The notes beneath the pieces were generated by a model. That model had not been told where the DNA came from, did not search any database, and was given only the letters and a program-made list of their open reading frames with translations. Positions 9,225 through 15,542 of a stretch of 16,840 nucleotides of DNA are shown in pieces. The translations under genes were made by a program, and so were the position numbers. The DNA comes from DASXRU01 sp039933315. Its GTDB lineage: Bacteria; Acidobacteriota; Blastocatellia; Pyrinomonadales; Pyrinomonadaceae. The stretch covers positions 1-16,840 of the forward strand of contig JBDTOI010000086.1 of NCBI GenBank assembly GCA_039933315.1. The letters run 5' to 3'. Each line of letters starts with the position of its first letter. The first letter of the stretch is position 1.

Positions 9225-9325
9225 TTTCACGCAAAGGCGCTAAGAAGTGAAAAGCAGAAGGCGCAAAGGGTTGAGTGTTTCCTTTGCGCCTTCTGTCTTT
9301 CTTTGCTTAGCGCCTTTGCGTGAAA
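9225..9325. repeat. Large 45-bp-arm hairpin
   Basis: The arms 9225-9269 and 9281-9325 are inverted copies. The outer 20 bp (TTTCACGCAAAGGCGCTAAG) and the inner 15 bp (CAGAAGGCGCAAAGG) match perfectly, separated by a 10-by-10 partly matched segment, with an 11-nt loop. It lies between the 3' ends of the two convergent genes and may act as a bidirectional terminator. The long arms also look like a mobile repeat unit. Confidence 0.85.
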
Positions 9326-9370
9326 CCGCAAGCTGAAGCCCAGGCCCGCATCAGTCAACCACTCCAAGAG

Positions 9371-9393
9371 CGCAAACTAACAGTTTGCGTTAC
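9371..9393 (-). repeat. GTAACGCAAACT REP-like element, right copy
   Basis: CGCAAACT AAC AGTTTGCG is a perfect 8-bp hairpin (9371-9389), extended by GTTAC. On the minus strand it reads GTAACGCAAACTGTT, identical to the left copy at 9144-9158. Its TAA supplies the stop codon of the 559-aa gene. Confidence 0.7.
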
Positions 9394-11069
9394 ATCTGCT
9401 TTATCCCTACGCGACGTTCCAGCTCAACGAAACGAGGGTCTGAACGCAGCGGGTCAAGCATTGGTTCGACTTTGGCAAAGGCCATAAAGCCGGAGCGCTC
9501 TTCGCAAGCTGATTCCAGATAAGCAAATGCCTTATCCATTTCATTCAAACCAAGGTAGATAATCGCAGGGTAGTAAGGCGAAACATATCGCCCACCATGG
9601 ATTGCCTGCCCATCCGCCGAGCCGTCTGATTGGCTCAACTCGCTTAGCTCGGTAATTATCCGCTCCGCCTCTTCGCGTTGTCCCGCGCGCGCGCAAGCGT
9701 AACCAAGGTGTGCTTTGAAAGTCAGCCCGCCGCTCGAGTGAGTTTCGGCCTGTCGAAAAGCTGCCACCGCTTCATCCATCTTGTTCTGTTGGGCCAGGGC
9801 CATGCCCAGGTTCCAATACGCAAAAGTAAACCTGGGATCCATTTCCAGGGCTTTCCGATGTTGTTCGATGGCGAGGTCAAAGTGGCGCGCGAAGTAGTAG
9901 GCCCATCCCAAACTCACTCTGGCGAACAATGAGAGTGGCTCCACCTGCTTCACGTGAAGACAGGCGCGGATGGCTTTCTCGTGTTGCCCGGTGGCTTTGA
10001 AATAGAAGCTGTAACCATCGTGGGCGTTGGCGCTACCGGGGTTTAGTTCGATGGCACGTTTGAACTCGCGTCCTGCTTCGTCGAAATCCCAATCATAGAG
10101 CAGGCGAAAGAAGCCGAGTGAGGTGTGGGCCTCGGCGAGCGCATCGTCCAGCTTCAGGGCCTTTAGCGCTTCTTCTTTCGCTTTGGGATACCACTCGCGC
10201 GGCGGCCGTTCGCCGGTGGAAGAAGCAAAGAAAGCATAGGCGTCAGCCAATCCGGCGCGGGCTAGTGCGTATTTGGGATCAAGCGCGATGGCCTGTTGAA
10301 ACTGCTCAATCCCCTTCTCTATCCACTCCGGGGTTCGCCTGTTGGTGTAGTAGCGGCCCTTGAGATAGAAGTGATAGGCATCAGTATTTTCAGTGTAGCG
10401 TTTAGCGAGCCGCTTGCGCTCCTCACCGCTCAGACGCAGACGCAGCTTGCCGCTGATCTCCTGCGAAATCTCTTCCTGAACGGCAAAGATGTCGCCCGGC
10501 GCACGACGATACTCTGCGCCCCACAACTGGGACTCGTGTTCCACGTCGATTAGCTCGGTCTTAACGACGAGTAGATCGCCTACCTGCAGCACTCTGCCGG
10601 TTAGCACAGCGCGCACGCCCAACGCGCGCCCCACCTCTTGCGGGTCCGCTTCACTTCCCTTGTAACGAAATACCGTGCTGCGTGGAACGACGCGCAACTT
10701 GGGAAGCTGCGAAAGGCTGTTGATGATGCTTTCGGTGATGCCCTCTGAGAGGTACTCCATCTGCTGATCAGTACTCGCGTTGGCCAGGGGCAGTACCGCC
10801 AGGGAATCTATGACCTTCGACTTCCTTGAACGGCGCTTGCGCGAGAGTGGAGTCGTCAGCGATCCCGAAGTATCGGTTGGCCCGCTCGGCATTTGTCCGG
10901 AAGTAAACACGGCGGTGGGAATGAAATCAGCTTCGCGCGGAAGCTTCAAGAGCGTTTCCCGCGATTCGGAAGCACCCGGCAGTTCTTCGCGGAGCACCGC
11001 GCCGTCATGCCGACAAAACTTCAGCGCCTCGTCAGCGAAAGTCCGCTGGCATATGGGGCAACGTTTCAT
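9390..11069 (-). CDS. Zinc-ribbon, TolB-like and TPR repeat protein
   Basis: 559 aa in three parts. Residues 4-22 are a short zinc-ribbon-like motif, CPIC...FCRHDG (Cys 4, 7, 19; the fourth ligand would be His/Asp). A Ser/Arg-rich linker follows. From ~95 to ~205 is a TolB-N/FlgO-like domain (SLAVLPLANASTDQQMEYLSEGITESIINSLSQLPKLRVV... then ALGVRAVLTGRVLQVGD). From about 215 on are TPR-like helical repeats (IEQFQQAIALDPKYALARAGLADAY, FKRAIELNPGSANAHDGYSFY, HRKALEMDPRFTFAYWNLGMAL). In many bacteria this architecture is fused to a Ser/Thr kinase or a DNA-binding domain; neither is present, and no membrane segment is evident. Likely a regulatory or assembly scaffold; partner unknown. The ATG at 11069 puts the zinc motif at the extreme N-terminus. 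Confidence 0.85.
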   Translation of the reverse strand: MKRCPICQRTFADEALKFCRHDGAVLREELPGASESRETLLKLPREADFIPTAVFTSGQMPSGPTDTSGSLTTPLSRKRRSRKSKVIDSLAVLPLANASTDQQMEYLSEGITESIINSLSQLPKLRVVPRSTVFRYKGSEADPQEVGRALGVRAVLTGRVLQVGDLLVVKTELIDVEHESQLWGAEYRRAPGDIFAVQEEISQEISGKLRLRLSGEERKRLAKRYTENTDAYHFYLKGRYYTNRRTPEWIEKGIEQFQQAIALDPKYALARAGLADAYAFFASSTGERPPREWYPKAKEEALKALKLDDALAEAHTSLGFFRLLYDWDFDEAGREFKRAIELNPGSANAHDGYSFYFKATGQHEKAIRACLHVKQVEPLSLFARVSLGWAYYFARHFDLAIEQHRKALEMDPRFTFAYWNLGMALAQQNKMDEAVAAFRQAETHSSGGLTFKAHLGYACARAGQREEAERIITELSELSQSDGSADGQAIHGGRYVSPYYPAIIYLGLNEMDKAFAYLESACEERSGFMAFAKVEPMLDPLRSDPRFVELERRVGIKQM

Positions 11070-11180
11070 GGAGTCTCAAAATGAATCTTCCGAACTGAGT
11101 GGTGCATGATAACGCACGCGGCGGTATTATGGGGCAGTTTTGATCGAGACTTCAGTGCATGGCGCACCGGCTTTGCAAGT

Positions 11181-11280
11181 AATTTCGTGGATCGTGTGCT
11201 TGGGATTCGCAGCCATACGATCCACGAAATCACACTAAGCTACACGAAGCAACACGAAATAAGAGTTTTTGTGCAAAGCT
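11181..11280 (-). repeat. Dispersed palindromic repeat, copy 2 (inverted)
   Basis: On the minus strand it reads GCTTTGCAC, AAAACTCTTATTTCGTG, then the core arms (11214-11228 and 11184-11198, 14 of 15 bp paired). It is the same element as 107-222 in the opposite orientation. Its 5' end faces the small zinc-motif gene at 11354. Nothing else is visible in 11070-11353. Confidence 0.8.
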
Positions 11281-11353
11281 TGGCGCAGCCACTTGTGAGA
11301 TTGTAAAAAAAGTTATTGGGTGAAGTCACTTCCAATTTAGAACGAGGTGCAGG

Positions 11354-11593
11354 ATGAACTTAACGCTTGATGACCTCTTTGCAACGTGTTCAGGATGTAA
11401 GGGAACAGGAAAGAATCCAGAAGAGCAGAAAACAGACGGAGGGCGCCGATACGGTACCATCCTCCGTCCTCTGAGACTATTGATCTTGAAGACTGCGCGG
11501 CCTGCGGTGGCTATGGCCGCGGCAAAAATGACAGAAAGCGGCCAGGCGTTGTTAGACTTTGTGCGAGTGGTTACAAGGCGCGGCTTAATCTAA
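11354..11593 (+). pseudogene. Frameshifted small CxxCxGxG zinc-motif protein
   Basis: The open frame (79 aa) starts MNLTLDDLFATCSGCKGTGK and ends TESGQALLDFVRVVTRRGLI. The middle makes no sense in this frame. In the next frame (+2) the same DNA reads RYHPPSSETIDLEDCAACGGYGRGK, a second CxxCxGxG knuckle. A coherent ancestor would have been a short protein with two DnaJ-type zinc knuckles and a helical tail, which needs two compensating indels: one between ~11430 and ~11470, and one at the AAAAA run near 11523-11527. A perfect inverted repeat, GACGGAGG...CCTCCGTC, lies in the first interval. It may be a pseudogene, a sequencing error, or the frame as shown may be real. GAGGTG lies 9 nt before the ATG. 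Confidence 0.55.
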
Positions 11594-11605
11594 ACCGCCC
11601 CAATC

Positions 11606-11720
11606 ACAAGACTCTTATTTCTTGTTTCTTCGTGGAGTTTCGTGTGATTTCGTGGATCGTGTGGCTCCGAATCCTAAGCGCACGATTCACGAATTGACAC
11701 GAAACCTCACGAAGCGACAC
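11606..11720 (+). repeat. Dispersed palindromic repeat, copy 3
   Basis: ACTCTTATTTCTTG is followed by the core arms TTCGTGGATCGTGTG (11649-11663) and CGCACGATTCACGAA (11679-11693), then CTCACGAAGCGACAC. It starts 13 nt after the stop of the zinc-motif ORF. With copy 2 it brackets that gene in inverted orientation. The rest of 11594-11820 holds nothing I can name. Confidence 0.8.
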
Positions 11721-11820
11721 CAAACCAATCCTGATCTTGATCATTCTCAGTGTTCGCCTCGAACCGGCCAGCAACTTTTTTTTCCAAAGCCTACATCTTA
11801 AATAAAGGCGCTCGGGATCA

Positions 11821-13086
11821 CTAATTCGATTTCCGGTACGGCTCGCTCAATCCTTTGCGTGCCTCCTCGTACGAGCGGTTGAACTTTGGACGCTCCAGGA
11901 CGGCACGATATTCAGCGAGGGCCTCGCGCCTTCTACCTGCAAGGTCCATCGCTTGCGCGGCGCGCAGCCGGGCCATCGTCGTCAGACTGGTTTGTGTACC
12001 CCCGCTTCCCTTCGCCGCAAGAAATTCCTCCGTCGCGCGTGCCGGTTGCCCTGCCAATAGCAAGGCCTCGCCATATCGAAAATGTATTAAGTCGCCGGCG
12101 GCGTCAGGCGCTCTCCCTTTCCCTCGGTCGCGAAGCAGTGATTCAAAGATGCGGAAAGCTTGCTGCTGATCAGCGCGCGCAACTGAGTCCGAGCCATTCT
12201 TCGCCCGCTGCAGAGTAGCCGCTCTAGCCATGAGAGCATCGGCCGCTTGTAGTTGGAAAAGATAGTTGCGCGGATATCTGGCGCCGAGTTCGCGCGCGAG
12301 GGCGATCGCCTCCGGCCAGCGCTTTTCGCGTTTATAGAGATCGATGAGCAGCAACCTGGCAATGCCTTGCGCCCAACGCCCTTCCCTGGCCACACGTTCC
12401 AGCGTCTCCAGACCCCGCTTCTTTGAGCCGCGCACACCACCGATGCTGGCCATCAGCTTGATCGGCAGCGGCAGAGACCCAATGATGTAGTGATACATGC
12501 CTATCGACAACTCCGCATCGCGAAAGCCGGGATCGAGTTTGAGCACTTCGCGATGATGTTCCACGGCGCGCGAGCTGTCGGACAGAGCCGCCATGAATCG
12601 CCGCTCAACTGCGGCAGCAAAGACTGCCTTTAGTCCCTCCGTCACGCCGAGAAAATACAGTGCTTCGACATCCCGCGGATTACGTTTTAGGCGTGCTTCC
12701 GCCAACGTCTTCGCGGTTCTGGTCCACTGGCGAAACTGCTCCACCAGGCGCGGGTCCACTTTGTCTTCACTTGTCGAAAAAGATTCCGTGCTGTACAGCG
12801 AGGCCTGCAGGTGGCGCGAGCGATTCAACTCCTGCAACCAGAGAGTTGCCGCCAGGCACTGCGGTCCGGCCGGGTGGTCCGGGTACAGTCGCGTCATCTC
12901 TTTGAACAAGCGACGCGCCTCTTCATAGTCGAGGTTGTACAGCGCCTCGTATCCCTGCAACCTGAGTTCGTCGAAACGTTTGGCGGCAGCGTCAACTGGC
13001 TGGGTCTTTTCCGGCGACTGGGCGAAAGAAATGCCGGACATGAGGAATAGAATCAGTAAGGGTATGATCTGCCTTCGAAACCTCAT
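11821..13086 (-). CDS. Secreted TPR repeat protein
   Basis: 421 aa. Residues 1-22 are a signal peptide (IIPLLILFLMSGISFA, cut before Q). The mature part is helical, with TPR-like units: LRLQGYEALYNLDYEEARRLFKEMTRLYPDHP near the start, RAVEHHREVLKLDPGFRDAELSIGMYHYIIG in the middle, and EALLLAGQPARATEEFLAAK and RREALAEYRAVLERP toward the end. The stretch YHYIIGSLPLPIKLMASIGGVRGSKKRGLETLERVA resembles a family of bacterial periplasmic or outer-membrane TPR proteins. It is probably periplasmic, with a binding or assembly role and no catalytic motif. It has the best ribosome-binding site in the window: AGGAGGAAGT immediately before ATG 13086, right after a repeat hairpin. Confidence 0.85.
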   Translation of the reverse strand: MRFRRQIIPLLILFLMSGISFAQSPEKTQPVDAAAKRFDELRLQGYEALYNLDYEEARRLFKEMTRLYPDHPAGPQCLAATLWLQELNRSRHLQASLYSTESFSTSEDKVDPRLVEQFRQWTRTAKTLAEARLKRNPRDVEALYFLGVTEGLKAVFAAAVERRFMAALSDSSRAVEHHREVLKLDPGFRDAELSIGMYHYIIGSLPLPIKLMASIGGVRGSKKRGLETLERVAREGRWAQGIARLLLIDLYKREKRWPEAIALARELGARYPRNYLFQLQAADALMARAATLQRAKNGSDSVARADQQQAFRIFESLLRDRGKGRAPDAAGDLIHFRYGEALLLAGQPARATEEFLAAKGSGGTQTSLTTMARLRAAQAMDLAGRRREALAEYRAVLERPKFNRSYEEARKGLSEPYRKSN

Positions 13087-13098
13087 ACTTCCTCCTAA

Positions 13099-13186
13099 GT
13101 GGCACAGACTTCAGTCTGTGTAACTTGACCAACCTGTCCATCTTTTCAGGCCCTCACCTCAATCCACAGACTGAAGTCTGTGCCAC
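13099..13186. repeat. Inverted pair of CACAGACTTCAGTCTGTG hairpins
   Basis: Two near-perfect palindromes, each an 8-bp stem with a 2-nt centre: CACAGACT TC AGTCTGTG (13103-13120) and CACAGACT GA AGTCTGTG (13165-13182). Both are flanked by GTGG/CCAC on their outer side, so the pair (13099-13120 and 13165-13186) is a 22-bp inverted repeat with 44 nt between. The left one sits directly upstream of the ribosome-binding site of the secreted TPR gene. The following 13187-13329 shows only a small hairpin (TAGCTGC 13272-13278 / GCAGCTA 13282-13288). Confidence 0.75.
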
Positions 13187-13329
13187 TCCCGGGCTCCCCA
13201 TTCGGCCGGCTATTACAGTTTAAGAAGTGTCACACCCCGCATGGCACCAATCCCCTCCGAAACCTTATGTTTAGCTGCGAAGCAGCTATCGATGCTGCGG
13301 GGCGACACAGGGAAAAGGAGCCTGCCAGG

Positions 13330-14169
13330 ATGAGTGCTATTCAGTTTTTTCCGGCCAGTGCCGCTCGCGCCGGGTGGAGCCGGCCGCAAATCTATTTCCT
13401 AAGCCGTTCGATCATCTGCGGGGTAGTTCTCATTTCGATCGGCACACTCTTCCTGCGACCAGAGGGCCTGCCGGCGTTCATACTGGACACGCTGTTCCGC
13501 ACGTATCTGATCTTTATCGGCACTGTGATGGCGCATGAAGGGGTGCATGGCCATCTCGGTAGCTCAAGGAAAGAAAATTACAGATGGGGGCGGTTGGGAT
13601 TGATCCCCAGCATGGTGCCTTTCACCAACTTCAGAAAGACGCACCATCTGCATCATGCCTACACAAACATTCCCGGCAAAGACCCCGACCACTTCATGAA
13701 ATCGCGAAGCAGGATCGAGATTGTGTTGCGCGCTGTCGCCATGCCGCACCAGTGGTTCTTTTGGTTGTGGAAACGGGGCGCTATCAAGCAACGCGACTTA
13801 ATCGAACTGGTGCTGAATTACGTTCTTATCTTCGCGGTCTATGGCGCCGTGCTGGCGTTTGTTGGCCCAGCTCGACTGTTCTGGGGGATGGCCCCGGCGC
13901 TGGTGCTGGTTTCAGTTCTGCTGTGGTATCCCTTCGCCGTGCAAACTCACGAAGGCTTTTCCACTGGAGCTGCGGAGTTGCGCTCACACAACTACTACGG
14001 CCGCTTCATGTACTGGTTCTCACTCGGCCTGGCAGTCCACCGCCAGCATCACCTGCAACCGAAACTCGCCTGGATTGAGCTGAAGCAGTACGTTGAGCAG
14101 GCGCCGACAGGCTCTGCAACGAGGCTGCTTCCGCGGCGCGATATCCGGCTGGTATCGACAAGCTCATGA
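13330..14169 (+). CDS. Membrane fatty acid desaturase / hydroxylase
   Basis: 279 aa, an integral membrane di-iron enzyme. Three histidine clusters define the family: HEGVHGH, THHLHHAYTN and HRQHHLQP, with hydrophobic segments between them. This is the layout of fatty-acid desaturases (PF00487) and related beta-carotene hydroxylases/ketolases; the exact substrate cannot be read. The frame is open back to 13180, but that part contains the repeat and low-quality residues. The ATG at 13330 has AAGGAG at 13315-13320 and gives a normal N-terminus, so I take it as the start. It is the first gene of a coupled operon: its stop codon overlaps the next start as ATGA (14166-14169). A role in modifying the acyl chain that the next two enzymes handle is inferred. 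Confidence 0.85.
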   Translation: MSAIQFFPASAARAGWSRPQIYFLSRSIICGVVLISIGTLFLRPEGLPAFILDTLFRTYLIFIGTVMAHEGVHGHLGSSRKENYRWGRLGLIPSMVPFTNFRKTHHLHHAYTNIPGKDPDHFMKSRSRIEIVLRAVAMPHQWFFWLWKRGAIKQRDLIELVLNYVLIFAVYGAVLAFVGPARLFWGMAPALVLVSVLLWYPFAVQTHEGFSTGAAELRSHNYYGRFMYWFSLGLAVHRQHHLQPKLAWIELKQYVEQAPTGSATRLLPRRDIRLVSTSS

Positions 14170-15542
14170 ACCCGTCCGGCGCAAATAGGGGAGAGTTCTC
14201 GGCGATAGATCTCGCCCTGGTGGTCATGGATAGTCCGCGGCGGCCGCTCGACTTCACGCTTCTGTTTCACTTCAGCGAGGCGCCCGGGATCGAGGCATTG
14301 CGCGCCGGAGCCATCAGCGCACGCAACCTCTATCCCACCACCGGGTCGCACCTTGAAGGGAAGCACTGGGTTCGATTTCCCCACCCGGAGGCCGGCGTCG
14401 GCACGGTCTCGATTGCTTCAAGTAGAGAAATTACTAAGGTGGTAAATGAGTTTCTGGAACGGCCAATCGACTTGCGTACGCAGATGCCGGTGCAGCAACT
14501 CGTTTTAGTAAACGAGACCAATTCGCAAGTGACGCTGGTCACACGGTTTCATCATGCTGTAGCCGACGGTATGAGTGCGGCGATGTGGCTGGGCCATCAA
14601 CTTCGTGTGGCCCACGGTAAAGAAACCCCGGTCACCGCTGCCGCTCCCTTTCAGGAGTTAGCGTTGCGAAGCCATCCGGCACCCGTAAGGAAGAGCCGTT
14701 TTGCGTATCGTGGTGCGTCGGATCGCTTGTGGACGAGAAACGGTGAGTCCTCGGGCACGCGACGTTGGCTCACAATTAAGATTCCGGCGACGGCACTACG
14801 CAACGCCTGTCGCGGCGCTGGGTTTACCTACAATGACTTGCTGGCTACCTGCGCGCTCGAAGTTTTTTCTCGCTGGAATCGCCAACACTGCGGCGAGCGC
14901 AAACTGAAGCTGGGGCTTTGGTTGCCGGTGAACATTCGGCGACAGTCAACGATAGGCTTCGGCAACGGCACTGGACGGATCAGGCTCTACCACCGTGCGG
15001 GCGAGGGGGCCTCAATTGCGGATAAGTGCCGCGGCATTCGCCAACAGCTTTCATGGACAACTCAGCACGGTGAATGGGCCGTGCCCGGCCAACTGCCCTT
15101 CAAGTCTTTGCCGTTCTGGCTCACGGGGAAACTTCTGCGAGGCTATCTCAACCGCCCGGGCGTCGATATGGCGACCGGCGTGTTTTCGCATGCGGAAAGG
15201 TGGATGGGAGAAGACTCCGAGCTTTACAAACATCTGGAGAAGATCGAAAGCATTGGCCAGTTGGATCGGCGCCATTGCGTGGCGATTAACGGAGCGACCC
15301 ACCACGGCGAGACCTGGCTCACATTCACTTATGATCCAACGCAGTTGGCTCTTGCCGACATCCAGAGTTTCGTTGAGATGTACCAGCAGCAGATCGGCCT
15401 GGCGCAACAAGAATTGGCCGCGGATGAACGCGGATTGAACGCGGATAGATCGAAAATAGAAAAAGGATCTAAACAGCGTCCGGCCAAACTCCCATTTCCT
15501 ATCTGCGCAAATCCGCGCTCATCTGCGGCTAAATTTGTATGA
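14166..15542 (+). CDS. Condensation/wax-ester-synthase-type acyltransferase
   Basis: 458 aa. The catalytic motif HHAVADG (HHxxxDG, residues 129-135) lies in RFHHAVADGMSAAMWLGHQL. The N-terminal FSAIDLALVVMDSPRRPLDFTLLFHF and the later LKLGLWLPVNIRRQ...GFGNGTGRI fit the chloramphenicol-acetyltransferase-like fold of NRPS condensation domains and WS/DGAT enzymes, with two half-domains. Such enzymes transfer an acyl group from CoA or carrier protein to an alcohol or amine. The start overlaps the desaturase stop (ATGA). From residue 418 to the end (about 41 residues, AADERGLNADRSK...CANPRSSAAK) the sequence is encoded by an inverted genomic repeat, so the ancestral protein ended near 417. The stop overlaps the next start, again ATGA. 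Confidence 0.8.
   Translation: MNPSGANRGEFSAIDLALVVMDSPRRPLDFTLLFHFSEAPGIEALRAGAISARNLYPTTGSHLEGKHWVRFPHPEAGVGTVSIASSREITKVVNEFLERPIDLRTQMPVQQLVLVNETNSQVTLVTRFHHAVADGMSAAMWLGHQLRVAHGKETPVTAAAPFQELALRSHPAPVRKSRFAYRGASDRLWTRNGESSGTRRWLTIKIPATALRNACRGAGFTYNDLLATCALEVFSRWNRQHCGERKLKLGLWLPVNIRRQSTIGFGNGTGRIRLYHRAGEGASIADKCRGIRQQLSWTTQHGEWAVPGQLPFKSLPFWLTGKLLRGYLNRPGVDMATGVFSHAERWMGEDSELYKHLEKIESIGQLDRRHCVAINGATHHGETWLTFTYDPTQLALADIQSFVEMYQQQIGLAQQELAADERGLNADRSKIEKGSKQRPAKLPFPICANPRSSAAKFV
15417..15531. repeat. Inverted repeat forming the end of the acyltransferase gene
   Basis: The left arm GCCGCGGATGAACGCGGATT plus GAACGCGGATAG (15417-15448) pairs with CTATCTGCGCAA plus ATCCGCGCTCATCTGCGGC (15499-15529), with a 2-nt gap and a few mismatches. 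Between the arms is an A-rich segment. It is read in frame to the stop at 15540-15542. Confidence 0.75.

Noticed and set aside
13180..13329. 50-residue N-terminal extension of the desaturase frame
   Set aside because: It runs through the repeat hairpin and lacks family similarity, and the ATG at 13330 has a good AAGGAG site.
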